Shown piece after piece: positions 40,918 to 49,204 of a DNA stretch of 64,000 bases. The position numbers and the translations under genes are program-made. The notes beneath the pieces are model-generated. The model saw only the letters and a program-made list of their open reading frames with translations, was not told the DNA's origin and searched no databases. Source of the stretch: Mycolicibacterium sp. CR10. Lineage in GTDB: Bacteria; Actinomycetota; Actinomycetes; Mycobacteriales; Mycobacteriaceae. The DNA lies in assembly GCF_005222675.1 (NCBI RefSeq), contig NZ_STGE01000031.1:1-64000 (forward strand), read 5' to 3'. How positions within the stretch are numbered: position 1 is the first letter of the stretch; each line of letters starts with the position of its first letter.

Positions 40918-42032
40918 GATGCTCCTATTCGGGCGCTGGCGGCCAGCAGCGCGTCATTCTCGTCGGCCAGACCGATGGTGGTGCGCAGGTATCCGGGGAT
41001 TCCGACGTCGCGGATCAGCACGCCGTCGTCCAGGTAGCGCTGCCAGGTGCCGGGCGCATCGGCGAACTCGCCGAACAGCACGAAGTTCGCATCACTGGGT
41101 ATCACCCGGAAACCCATGGTGGTCAATGCTTCTGACACCCTGTTACGTTCGGCGATCAGCGTCGCGACGCTGCCGAGCGTGTCGTCGGCATGGCGCAGCG
41201 CGGCACGCGCCGCGGCCTGGGTGACCGACGACAGGTGGTACGGCAGCCGCACCAGCAGCATCGCGTCGATGACGGCAGGGGCGGCGATGAGATACCCGAG
41301 CCTGCCACCGGCGAAGGCGAACGCCTTGCTCATGGTGCGGCTCACGACCAGCTTTGTCGGGTAGTCGGCGATGAGCCTGATGGCGCTGGGCTGCGAAGAG
41401 AACTCGCCGTAGGCCTCGTCGACGATCATCACGCCGCCGTTCATCGCGTCAAGCAGGTCCCGTAGGTCGTCGATCGAGACACTCTGGCCCGACGGGTTGT
41501 TGGGGCTGGTGAGAAACACGATGTCGGGGTTGTGTTCCTTGATCGCCCGCGCCGCCACACCCGCGTCCAGACCGAAATCGTCGGCGCGGTGGGCCACCAG
41601 CCAGGCGGTCTGCGTGCCGTCGGAGATGATCGGATGCATCGAGTACGACGGCACGAAGCCGATCGCGCTGCGGCCCGGTCCCCCGAAGGCCTGCAGCAGC
41701 TGCTGCAGGATCTCGTTGGAACCGTTGGCCGCCCAGACGTTCTCGACGCCTACCGCGGTACCGGTCTGTGCGGTCAGGTAGCTGGCCAGGTCAGTCCGCA
41801 GCGCCACCGCGTCCCGGTCGGGATAGCGGTGCAATTCGGCGGCGGCTTCGCGCACCGAGGCAGCGACGTCGTCGATCAGCGCCTGCGTGGGCGGGTGCGG
41901 GTTCTCGTTGGTGTTGAGCCGCACAGGAACATCCAATTGCGGTGCACCGTAGGGCGATTTGCCGCGCAGATCGTCGCGCAGCGGCAGGTCGTCCAGGGTC
42001 ACCTGAATGCCGGGGAGGTCGCCCAGACTCAC
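40914..42032 (-). CDS. hisC: Histidinol-phosphate aminotransferase
   Basis: This PLP enzyme moves an amino group from glutamate to imidazole acetol phosphate. The 372 residues start at a GTG overlapping the hisD stop (GTGA). VRLNTNENPHPP, ELHRYPDRDAVALR, WAANGSNEILQQLL, FLTSPNNPSGQ, VDEAYGEF and the PLP lysine in VVSRTMSKAFAFAGGRLGY are all visible. Normal length. Confidence 0.95.
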   Translation of the reverse strand: MSLGDLPGIQVTLDDLPLRDDLRGKSPYGAPQLDVPVRLNTNENPHPPTQALIDDVAASVREAAAELHRYPDRDAVALRTDLASYLTAQTGTAVGVENVWAANGSNEILQQLLQAFGGPGRSAIGFVPSYSMHPIISDGTQTAWLVAHRADDFGLDAGVAARAIKEHNPDIVFLTSPNNPSGQSVSIDDLRDLLDAMNGGVMIVDEAYGEFSSQPSAIRLIADYPTKLVVSRTMSKAFAFAGGRLGYLIAAPAVIDAMLLVRLPYHLSSVTQAAARAALRHADDTLGSVATLIAERNRVSEALTTMGFRVIPSDANFVLFGEFADAPGTWQRYLDDGVLIRDVGIPGYLRTTIGLADENDALLAASARIGAS

Positions 42033-43372
42033 GTCTCGAACCTCCGGCGCACGGCCTCCCCGTGGCTGGGCAGGTTCTCGGCCTGCGCCAGGGTGATGAC
42101 GTAGCCCGAGACATCCTTCAACGCCGCCTCGGTGTAGTCCACCACGTGGATGCCACGAAGGAACGTCTGGACCGAAAGTCCGCTCGAGTGCCTCGCGCAT
42201 CCCGCGGTGGGCAGCACGTGGTTAGAACCTGCGCAGTAGTCACCCAGGCTCACCGGCGACCAGGCACCGACGAAAATCGCTCCCGCTGAACGGATCCGGC
42301 CCGCGACATCGGCGGCGTCCGTCGTCTGGATCTCGAGATGCTCAGCGGCGTAGGCATTCACCGTCCGCACCCCGGCGTCGATGTCGTCGACGAGCACGAC
42401 TGCCGACTGCGGTCCGGTCAGCGCGGCCGTGACGCGCTCGCGGTGCACCGTCGTCTCCAATTGGCGCGCCAGTTCCCGGTCGGTGCCGTCGGCCAGCTCG
42501 GCGCTGTCGGTGACCAGCACACTGGCCGCCATCTCGTCGTGTTCTGCCTGGCTGATCAGATCCGCGGCGACGTGCACCGGATCGGCGGTGAAGTCGGCCA
42601 GGATCGCGATCTCGGTCGGGCCCGCTTCGGCGTCGATACCAACCTGCGAACGGCAGATCCGCTTGGCCGCGGTCACGTAGATGTTGCCGGGGCCGGTGAT
42701 CATGTCGACCGGGGCGAGTTCGGCCCCGTCGGTGTCGGTACCGCCGTAGGCCAGCAGCGCCACCGCCTGGGCGCCGCCGACTGCCCACACTTCGGTGACG
42801 CCCAGCAGCGCGGCGGCGGCCAGGATCGTCGGATGCGGCAGGCCGCCACATTCGGCCTGCGGGGGGCTGGCGACCACCAGCGAGGCGACGCCGGCCGTCT
42901 GCGCGGGCACCACGTTCATCACGACGCTCGACGGATACACGGCGTTTCCGCCGGGGACGTACAGGCCGACCCGCTCGACGGGCACCCAGCGTTCGGTGAC
43001 GGTGGCGCCCGGCGCCAGCGTGGTGGTCGTGTCGGTGCGGCGCTGATCGGCGTGCACCGCGCGGGCCCGGGCGATCGCCACCTCGAGCGCGGTCCGGATA
43101 TCGGCGTCGAGCTCGTCGAGTGCCGCCCCAAGCTTCTCGGCGGGAACGCGGACCTGATCGGGCCGCACCCCGTCGAAGGATGCTCCGTACTCGAGTGCCG
43201 CCGCGGCACCGCGCTCTGCGACCGCCTCGACGATGGGCCGCACCCTGGGCAGCACCGCATCGACGTCGACGCCGCCGCGCGGCAGGGCGGTCCGCAGCCG
43301 GGCCGCCGACAGGGCGGTGCCACGCAGATCGATGCGCCGCAGGAGCGGTGGCGATACATTCACGCTGACCAT
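42029..43372 (-). CDS. hisD: Histidinol dehydrogenase
   Basis: It performs the last two oxidations to histidine, using NAD and zinc. The 447 residues from the ATG at 43372 have RVGLYVPGGNAVYPSSVVMN, VWAVGGAQAVALLAYG, ITGPGNIYVTAAKR, EAGPTEIAILAD and ISQAEHDE, with the zinc/catalytic His region SNHVLPTAG. It begins the his operon; a divergent DUF385 gene starts 36 bp away. Confidence 0.95.
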   Translation of the reverse strand: MVSVNVSPPLLRRIDLRGTALSAARLRTALPRGGVDVDAVLPRVRPIVEAVAERGAAAALEYGASFDGVRPDQVRVPAEKLGAALDELDADIRTALEVAIARARAVHADQRRTDTTTTLAPGATVTERWVPVERVGLYVPGGNAVYPSSVVMNVVPAQTAGVASLVVASPPQAECGGLPHPTILAAAALLGVTEVWAVGGAQAVALLAYGGTDTDGAELAPVDMITGPGNIYVTAAKRICRSQVGIDAEAGPTEIAILADFTADPVHVAADLISQAEHDEMAASVLVTDSAELADGTDRELARQLETTVHRERVTAALTGPQSAVVLVDDIDAGVRTVNAYAAEHLEIQTTDAADVAGRIRSAGAIFVGAWSPVSLGDYCAGSNHVLPTAGCARHSSGLSVQTFLRGIHVVDYTEAALKDVSGYVITLAQAENLPSHGEAVRRRFET

Positions 43373-43408
43373 TGTCCCAGAGCAGCACAAATCGGTATCG
43401 GAGGCGTC

Positions 43409-43834
43409 ATGTCCGGACGACCCAGCAGGCACGAGCACCCGAACAATGCGCCGGGCGTCCCCATGATCTTCCCGGCGTGGTTCGAGCGCCTGCAGATCAA
43501 GTACATCAACCCGATGCTGCGACCGTTGTCGAAGCGGATGCCGGGCATGGCCGTGATCAAGCACCGCGGACGCACGTCGGGTAAGGAGTACGAGACCATC
43601 GTCACGCCATACCGCAAGGGCCAGGTGCTGGCGATTGGTCTGGCCCACGGTAAGACCAACTGGGTCAAGAACGTGCTGGCCGCAGGCGAGGCGGACATCC
43701 AGATCGGCAAGAAGAACCTGCACCTGGTGAACACCCGGGTGCTCCCGGCCGGCACTGTCGATTCCTCGCTGCCGCGGATGGCTCAGGTGGTCGGCAAGCG
43801 TTCCGGCGTCTTCGTCGCCGACATCGCGCCATGA
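43409..43834 (+). CDS. DUF385 / F420-dependent nitroreductase-family protein
   Basis: The protein has 141 residues, with GGAGG 5-9 nt before the ATG. KYINPMLRPLSKRMPGMAVIKHRG (family region), RTSGKEYETIVTPYRKG and LPRMAQVVGKRSGVFV-like endings are typical of the deazaflavin-dependent Ddn/DUF385 group; the TSGK...R motif binds F420 phosphate in relatives. It is the likely counterpart of Rv1598c. Substrate unknown. The ATG of the LysE gene overlaps its stop (ATGA). Confidence 0.8.
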   Translation: MSGRPSRHEHPNNAPGVPMIFPAWFERLQIKYINPMLRPLSKRMPGMAVIKHRGRTSGKEYETIVTPYRKGQVLAIGLAHGKTNWVKNVLAAGEADIQIGKKNLHLVNTRVLPAGTVDSSLPRMAQVVGKRSGVFVADIAP

Positions 43835-44469
43835 CCTGGCAGATGTGGCTCGCCTTCTTCGGAGCGGCGATCGTGATCGCCGTATCGCCCGGCCCGGGCG
43901 CCTTCCAGTCGATGGCCACCGGCTTGACGCACGGCGTCAGGCGCGGCTACTGGAACATCTTCGGCCTTGAGGTGGGCCTGATGGTGCAGCTCACGCTGGT
44001 CGCGGTCGGGTTGGGCGCCGCGGTCGCGAACTCGATGCTCGCGTTCACCGTCGTCAAGTGGATCGGCGTGGCCTATCTGCTCTACCTGGCGATCCGGCAG
44101 TGGCGGACCGCTACCACTGACCTGAACGCCCAGGTGAACCGGGTGGTCGCGGGTGGGCGGGTGTCACTCATGGTCCGGGGGTTCCTGGTCAACGCCACCA
44201 ACCCGAAAGGCCTGTTGTTCTTCCTGGCGGTAATGCCGCAATTCGTCGTGCCCACCGCGCCGCTGCTGCCGCAGTACCTGGCCATCGGCGCGACGATGAT
44301 CGCCGTGGACCTCGTCGTCATGGGGCTCTACACCGGCCTGGCCGTGCGCCTGCTGACGTGGCTGCGGACTCCACGGCAGCAGACGGTGCTCAACCGCGCA
44401 TTCTCCGGCCTGTTCGCCGGGGCGGCCGTCGTGCTGGCGTTCCTGCGACGCGGACCCGCCGCCGCCTAG
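43831..44469 (+). CDS. LysE/RhtB-family amino-acid exporter
   Basis: The 212 residues have six hydrophobic segments: FFGAAIVIAVSPGPGAFQSM (the family SPGP motif), GLMVQLTLVAVGLGAAV, LLYLAIRQW, FLVNATNPKGLLFFLAVMPQ (NPK motif), YLAIGATMIAVDLVVMGLY and AFSGLFAGAAVVLAFL. It is a probable efflux pump for amino acids or related metabolites. Coupled by ATGA to the upstream DUF385 gene. Specificity cannot be read from sequence. Confidence 0.9.
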   Translation: MTWQMWLAFFGAAIVIAVSPGPGAFQSMATGLTHGVRRGYWNIFGLEVGLMVQLTLVAVGLGAAVANSMLAFTVVKWIGVAYLLYLAIRQWRTATTDLNAQVNRVVAGGRVSLMVRGFLVNATNPKGLLFFLAVMPQFVVPTAPLLPQYLAIGATMIAVDLVVMGLYTGLAVRLLTWLRTPRQQTVLNRAFSGLFAGAAVVLAFLRRGPAAA

Positions 44470-44471
44470 AC

Positions 44472-44945
44472 CTACTCACAGAGCCCGGAGATGGCGGTGC
44501 TCGCGGCCTCCGCCGCCTCGAGTCGGGCCCCCTGCGCCGGATCGGTATTGGGCACGCCCGCCGTCGCCGCCGCTCCGATGTCCATCAGCTGGTTGCCGAA
44601 TGTCCGGATCTCGGCAGCCAGGTCGGCGGGGGTGGCCGGGTCCAGCCGCGCGAGCAGGTACTGGCCGCCGTCGTAGAGCGCCACTCGTGCGTTGGCAGCG
44701 GCCGCAAGCGCACCGGCGATGTCGTCAGGCCCGCCCGGAGCCGTGACGTTGGTGTTCGTCGCCACCCCCGTGCGGACCGTGTCGAAGGCGGCGCAGGTCG
44801 CGGCCTTCGCGTCACTGCGCTGGGCGTCCGTGTAGTCCGCCTCGCCGGTCGGCCGAAGCAGCGCGAACACGGCGACGCCCAGAGAAAGGACCGCGACCGC
44901 GAAGGTGGAGTAGAGCAGACCGCGTCGCGGCGAGGGTTGGTTCAC
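44472..44945 (-). CDS. Single-pass membrane protein at the end of the nad operon
   Basis: The product has 157 residues from a GTG at 44945, just downstream of the nadC stop. One N-terminal membrane segment (LLYSTFAVAVLSLGVAVFALL) is followed by an extracytoplasmic helical domain rich in Ala (ADYTDAQRSDAKAATCAAFD, NARVALYDGGQYLLARL) with Cys near both ends (TCAAF, SGLCE) that could pair. Such anchored proteins are common in mycobacteria; function unknown. Probably transcribed with nadABC. Confidence 0.65.
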   Translation of the reverse strand: MNQPSPRRGLLYSTFAVAVLSLGVAVFALLRPTGEADYTDAQRSDAKAATCAAFDTVRTGVATNTNVTAPGGPDDIAGALAAAANARVALYDGGQYLLARLDPATPADLAAEIRTFGNQLMDIGAAATAGVPNTDPAQGARLEAAEAASTAISGLCE

Positions 44946-44947
44946 GC

Positions 44948-45808
44948 CTACAGATCCAACCCCAGATCGAGGACCTGCACCGAGTGCGTGAGCGCGCCGA
45001 CAGCCAGGTAGTCCACGCCCGTTCCCGCGTACTCCGCCGCGCTGTCGAGGGACAGACCCCCCGACGATTCCAGTTTGGTGTCCGGGGACCGCGCAGCGCG
45101 GCGCTGCACCGCGATCTGCGTCTGCCATACCGGAAAGTTGTCCAGCAGAACCAGTTCCACGCCCTCGGCCAGGACATCGTCGAGCTGCTCGAGCGAGTCC
45201 ACCTCCACCTCGCACGGCAGATCCGGTGCCGCGGCGCGTACTTCGCGCAGGGCGGCCAGCACCGACCCGGCCGCGGCTACGTGGTTGTCCTTGATCAGGG
45301 CCGCATCACCGAGGCCCATGCGGTGGTTCACTCCGCCACCCACGCGCACGGCGTACTTCTGCAGGGCCCGCAGCCCGGGCAGGGTCTTGCGGGTGTCCCT
45401 GATCTGGGCCTCGGTGCCGGAGACGGCGTCGACCCAGGCTGCCGTGGTGGTCGCGATGCCCGAGAGGTGACACACCAGGTTCAGCATGGTCCGTTCGGCG
45501 GTGAGCAGTCCCCGCGTCTGGCCCTCGATCACCAGCGCAACCCCACCGGCGTCCAGTCGGGTGCCATCCGGCACCCGGTGCTCGACCCGGTACCCGTCGG
45601 CGCCCAGCACCTCGTCGAGCACCATCAGCGCAATCTCCGAACCTGCGATCACACCGGGTTCGCGGGCAACCATCGACGCCGTCGTCGACGCGTCGGCGGG
45701 CACGGTGGCCAGTGTGGTGACGTCGGGTCCGTACCGGAGGTCCTCGTCGAGCGCGCGGGTGATGACGGCGCGAGCCTCGGCGAGTTCGTCCTCGCTGAGC
45801 GCCATCAA
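44948..45808 (-). CDS. nadC: Nicotinate-nucleotide pyrophosphorylase (carboxylating)
   Basis: NadC turns quinolinate and PRPP into nicotinate mononucleotide. The 286 residues show ALDEDLRYGPDVTT, the LTAERTMLNLVCHLSGIAT segment, DTRKTLPGLRALQKYAV, GGGVNHRMGLGDAALIKDNH, EVEVDSLEQ, LLDNFP and LESSGGLSLD. It overlaps the nadB 3' end by 4 nt. Complete. Confidence 0.95.
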   Translation of the reverse strand: MMALSEDELAEARAVITRALDEDLRYGPDVTTLATVPADASTTASMVAREPGVIAGSEIALMVLDEVLGADGYRVEHRVPDGTRLDAGGVALVIEGQTRGLLTAERTMLNLVCHLSGIATTTAAWVDAVSGTEAQIRDTRKTLPGLRALQKYAVRVGGGVNHRMGLGDAALIKDNHVAAAGSVLAALREVRAAAPDLPCEVEVDSLEQLDDVLAEGVELVLLDNFPVWQTQIAVQRRAARSPDTKLESSGGLSLDSAAEYAGTGVDYLAVGALTHSVQVLDLGLDL

Positions 45809-47370
45809 CAGCTCGCGGCGGCGGGCGCCATACTGCGGGTGACGCTGGCGCGCTGCGCAGGATCGGTGTCCGGAAAGTCTGAGCGATGGTGACAGCCGCG
45901 GGACTCCGTGCGGGCCAGCGCCGCCGCGGCGACCGCGCCCGCGACCGCCGTGAGCGCCGCATCTTCGAAATCGTTGCGCGACTTGATGGTTCTCGGTACT
46001 GCCTGCTCGATCCGGCTCACCAGTTGTTCGAGCCCGGCGCCGTCTCGCACGACCGATGCATACCGGGTCATGGCGCGCTGCAGGTCGTCGCGCGCTAGCG
46101 CAGGCCGGACCGGCAACGCTGGGATGACGGTCGGTGCGGGACCCTCGCTCTCGGAGTGCCGGGCCGCTGCGTCGCCGGCGCGCCCGCCGACGACCAGACC
46201 CTCGAGCAGGCTGTTGGAGGCCAGCCGGTTGGCTCCGTGCATCCCGGTCCGGGCCACCTCACCGGCCGCGAACAATCCGGCGATGTCGGTGCGGCCGGAG
46301 ACGTCGGTGAGCACCCCGCCGCAGCTGTAGTGGGCTCCCGGAACGACGGGAATGAGCTGCCGCGTGGGGTCGATGCCCGCGTCCAGGCAGGCCGCATTGA
46401 CGGTCGGGAACCGCTGGGTGAAGTTCTCAATTTGCCGCGCATCGAGGTAGACGCAGGGGTCTCCGGTGGCGGCCAGACGCGCCTCGATCGAGGCGGCGAC
46501 AACGTCGCGTGGTGCCAGGTCACCCATCGGATGCACGCCGGCAGTGACCGAATCGCCTTGTGCATCGACCAGTTTCGCGCCCTCGCCGCGAAGCGCCTCG
46601 GTGATCAGCGGCCGACGGCCGCCGCCGCGCCCGCCGAACAGCATGGTCGGGTGGAACTGGATGAACTCGAGGTCGCTGACCGGTAGCCCGGCCCACATGC
46701 CCAGTGCCACACCGTCACCCGTCGAACCCTCCGGATTGGTGGTGGCCTCGTAGAGGTGACCCAGGCCGCCCGTCGCGAGAATGACCGAGGGCGCGTGAAT
46801 GACACCGAGACCGTCTTCGCTGAGCACCAGGACGCCCGAGACGACGCCGGAGTCCACCAGCAACTCCAGCGCCACGTGGTTGCGGCGAATGTCGAGGTTG
46901 GCCGCGGCGAAATCCAGCGCACGCTGCACCTCGGCGCCGGTGGCGTCGCCACCAGAATGGATGATGCGCCTGCGGGTATGCCCGCCCTCCCGAGTCAGCG
47001 CCCACCGTCCGGGAGCCGATTCGTCGAAACGTGCTCCGTCGGCGACCAACTCGGCCACCGCGCGATAGCCGTCGGCGACGATCGAACGGACCGCGTCAGG
47101 ATCGCAGAGGCCGCCGCCCGCAGCGATCGTGTCGGCTACGTGGGCGTCGATCGAGTCCCCGTCGTCGTGGAAGGAATCCGGCAGCACGACGGCGATGCCG
47201 CCCTGGGCGTAGAACGTGGCGGTCTCACCGACCTTGCTCAACAGGACAACCTTGCGGCCCCGCCGATGCGCCGCCAACGCGGCGGCGAGGCCCGCGACTC
47301 CGGTGCCGATGACGACGACGTCGGCGCGTTGTCGCCAGATGCCGGCGCCACCGCACCCGGAGCGTGTCAT
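45805..47370 (-). CDS. nadB: L-aspartate oxidase
   Basis: This FAD enzyme oxidises aspartate to iminoaspartate for quinolinate synthesis. The 521 residues have ADVVVIGTGVAGLAAALAAH (FAD site), SKVGETATFYAQGGIAVVL, REGGHTRRRIIHSGGDATG, EFIQFHPTMLF, PMGDLAPRDVVAASI, HYSCGGVLTDVSGRTDI and ANRLASNSLLEGLVVGGRAG. The ATG overlaps the nadA stop (ATGA). Confidence 0.95.
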   Translation of the reverse strand: MTRSGCGGAGIWRQRADVVVIGTGVAGLAAALAAHRRGRKVVLLSKVGETATFYAQGGIAVVLPDSFHDDGDSIDAHVADTIAAGGGLCDPDAVRSIVADGYRAVAELVADGARFDESAPGRWALTREGGHTRRRIIHSGGDATGAEVQRALDFAAANLDIRRNHVALELLVDSGVVSGVLVLSEDGLGVIHAPSVILATGGLGHLYEATTNPEGSTGDGVALGMWAGLPVSDLEFIQFHPTMLFGGRGGGRRPLITEALRGEGAKLVDAQGDSVTAGVHPMGDLAPRDVVAASIEARLAATGDPCVYLDARQIENFTQRFPTVNAACLDAGIDPTRQLIPVVPGAHYSCGGVLTDVSGRTDIAGLFAAGEVARTGMHGANRLASNSLLEGLVVGGRAGDAAARHSESEGPAPTVIPALPVRPALARDDLQRAMTRYASVVRDGAGLEQLVSRIEQAVPRTIKSRNDFEDAALTAVAGAVAAAALARTESRGCHHRSDFPDTDPAQRASVTRSMAPAAASC

Positions 47371-48410
47371 TCGTCGCCGCCGGGCTGCCCGATCTCGATC
47401 ATCCGCTGCACGCTCAGACGTGCCGCGGCGGCAACATCGGCGTCGACGTGGACTTCATCGGCACCCTCGACCAGACAACGCAGCATCGCCGCCGGGGTGA
47501 TCATCTTCATGTACTTGCACGATGCCCGGTCGTTGACAGCCTGGAAGTCCACATCCGGTGCGGCGCGGCGCAATTGGTGCAGCATCCCGACCTCGGTGGC
47601 CACCAGCACCTGACGTGCAGCGGTCTCCCGGGCCGCATCGAGCATTCCGCCGGTGGACAGGATCTTGACCCGGTCGGCGGGGAATGCCCCCTCGCCGGCG
47701 AGATAGAGGGCGGATGTGGCGCAACCGCATTCGGGGTGGACGTACAGTTCGGCGTCGGGATGGGTGCGGGCCTGTTCGGCGAGCTCGTCTCCGTTGATGC
47801 CGGCGTGCACGTGGCACTCGCCGGCCCAGATATGCAGGTTCTTGCGACCGGTCATCCTGCGGACGTGCGCGCCGAGGAACTGGTCGGGGCAGAACAGGAC
47901 CTCGCGGTCCTCGGGAATCGAGGCCACGACCTCGACCGCGTTGGACGATGTGCAGCAGATATCTGTTTCGGCCTTCACCGCCGCAGTGGTATTGACGTAC
48001 GACACGACGACGGCACCGGGATGCTCGGACTTCCATTCCCGCAGCTGTTCGGCGGTGATCGAGTCGGCAAGGGAGCAGCCGGCGCGCTGATCGGGGATCA
48101 GCACCGTCTTCGCCGGCGACAGGATCTTCGCGGTCTCGGCCATGAAGTGCACCCCGGCGAACACGATGGTGTCCTCGGGAGCCTCGGCGGCGATCCGCGA
48201 CAGCGCCAGTGAGTCGCCGACGTGGTCGGCGACGTCCTGGATGGCCGGAAGTTGGTAGTTGTGCGCCAGCAAGGTCGCGCCGCGAAGCTTGAGCAATCGG
48301 CGCACCTCCGCGGCCCATTCCGCGTCACCATCGACTCCGGAAAACCCACCTGGACCGTCGACGACTCGGTCCATCAGATGGTTAGTGGGCATCTGCTCGA
48401 GCACCGTCAT
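47367..48410 (-). CDS. nadA: Quinolinate synthase A
   Basis: NadA condenses iminoaspartate with dihydroxyacetone phosphate using a 4Fe-4S cluster. The 347 residues have ATLLAHNYQLPAIQDVADHV, FAGVHFMAETAKILSP, ADSITAEQLREW, VSYVNTTAAVKAETDICCTS, HVHAGI and VHPECGCATSA; Cys in CCTS, ECGC and a later site supply the cluster. AAGGAGG lies 6 nt before the ATG. It heads nadABC, divergent from its likely regulator. Confidence 0.95.
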   Translation of the reverse strand: MTVLEQMPTNHLMDRVVDGPGGFSGVDGDAEWAAEVRRLLKLRGATLLAHNYQLPAIQDVADHVGDSLALSRIAAEAPEDTIVFAGVHFMAETAKILSPAKTVLIPDQRAGCSLADSITAEQLREWKSEHPGAVVVSYVNTTAAVKAETDICCTSSNAVEVVASIPEDREVLFCPDQFLGAHVRRMTGRKNLHIWAGECHVHAGINGDELAEQARTHPDAELYVHPECGCATSALYLAGEGAFPADRVKILSTGGMLDAARETAARQVLVATEVGMLHQLRRAAPDVDFQAVNDRASCKYMKMITPAAMLRCLVEGADEVHVDADVAAAARLSVQRMIEIGQPGGDE

Positions 48411-48434
48411 CGCCGCCTCCTTCGCTTTGTCGAG

Positions 48435-48457
48435 GTTTTCGACTTACAATCGAAAAC
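48435..48457. promoter_or_regulatory. NrtR/NdnR-type operator with embedded promoter
   Basis: GTTTTCGA (48435-48442) and TCGAAAAC (48450-48457) are perfect 8-bp inverted arms around a 7-bp spacer. The dyad touches the ATG of the Nudix regulator. TACAAT (48445-48450) lies inside it, 7 nt before the ATG, as a leaderless -10 box would. It lies in the 47-bp gap shared with nadA. Confidence 0.75.
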
Positions 48458-49162
48458 ATGGCCCATATTAGCACTGACCACGAGGTGTTGGCCGCCGTGT
48501 TCCAGGTACGCCAGCGCAAGGCGTCCGACCCCGACCGGAAACCCGCACTTCACGTGCTGTTATGGCAGCGTGCACTCAGCCCGGAGCGCGGAAAATGGTC
48601 GCTGCCCGGGGGCCGCCTCGGAGACGACGAGGACATGACCAGCTCGGTGCGGCGTCAACTCGCCGAGAAGGTCGACCTGCGTGAGCTCGCCCACCTCGAG
48701 CAGCTCGCCGTGTTCTCCGACCCCGCCCGCGTGCCGGGCCTACGCACCATCGCCTCGACGTTCCTGGGCCTGGTGCCCTCCCCCGCCACTCCGGAACTGC
48801 CCGCCGACACCCTGTGGCACCCGGTCAGCGATCTGCCGCCGATGGCGTTCGACCACGGCCCGATGGTCGAACACGCGCGCAACCGCCTGGTGGCCAAGCT
48901 CTCCTACACCAACATCGGATTCGCCTTGGCGCCAGCGGAATTCGCACTGTCGACGCTGCGCGACATCTATAGTGCGGCGCTGGGCCACCCGGTCGACGCC
49001 ACCAACCTGCAACGGGTGCTCGAGCGACGCCACGTCATCACCAGGACCGGCACCACCGCCAGATCCGGCCGCAGTGGCGGCCGCCCGGCAGCGCTGTACC
49101 GGTTCACCGACTCGCACTACCGGGTCACCGATGAGTTCGCCGCCCTACGGCCGCCAGGGTGA
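48458..49162 (+). CDS. ndnR: Nudix-wHTH transcriptional regulator of NAD synthesis (NrtR/NdnR type)
   Basis: The protein has 234 residues. Residues 1-140 are a Nudix fold with LPGGRLGDDEDMTSSVRRQL; the rest is a winged helix (LERRHVITRTGTTARSGRSG, GRPAALYRFTDSHYRV). The Nudix box G-x5-E-x7-REUxEExGU reads ...R-Q-L-A-E-K-V-D-L, so two of the conserved Glu and the Gly are lost. Hydrolysis is therefore unlikely and ligand sensing is favoured, as in NrtR regulators. It is divergent from nadABC and abuts a perfect dyad, implying control of both genes. The symbol is assigned by context. Confidence 0.8.
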   Translation: MAHISTDHEVLAAVFQVRQRKASDPDRKPALHVLLWQRALSPERGKWSLPGGRLGDDEDMTSSVRRQLAEKVDLRELAHLEQLAVFSDPARVPGLRTIASTFLGLVPSPATPELPADTLWHPVSDLPPMAFDHGPMVEHARNRLVAKLSYTNIGFALAPAEFALSTLRDIYSAALGHPVDATNLQRVLERRHVITRTGTTARSGRSGGRPAALYRFTDSHYRVTDEFAALRPPG

Positions 49163-49171
49163 GTCGGCTGG

Positions 49172-49190
49172 CTTCTTAACACCTTCTTAA
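49172..49190. promoter_or_regulatory. Tandem 8-bp repeat upstream of the lipase gene
   Basis: CTTCTTAA occurs at 49172-49179 and 49183-49190, an 11-bp period. Direct repeats on one helical turn are typical of OmpR/PhoB-family response-regulator boxes. The pair ends 14 bp before the lipase ATG. Confidence 0.4.
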
Positions 49191-49204
49191 GCAACAATGC
49201 CTGG

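Noticed and set aside
42338..43834. A 498-codon plus-strand frame ending in the DUF385 gene
   Set aside because: Only the last 141 codons match the family and follow a good GGAGG-ATG; the rest is the antisense of hisD.
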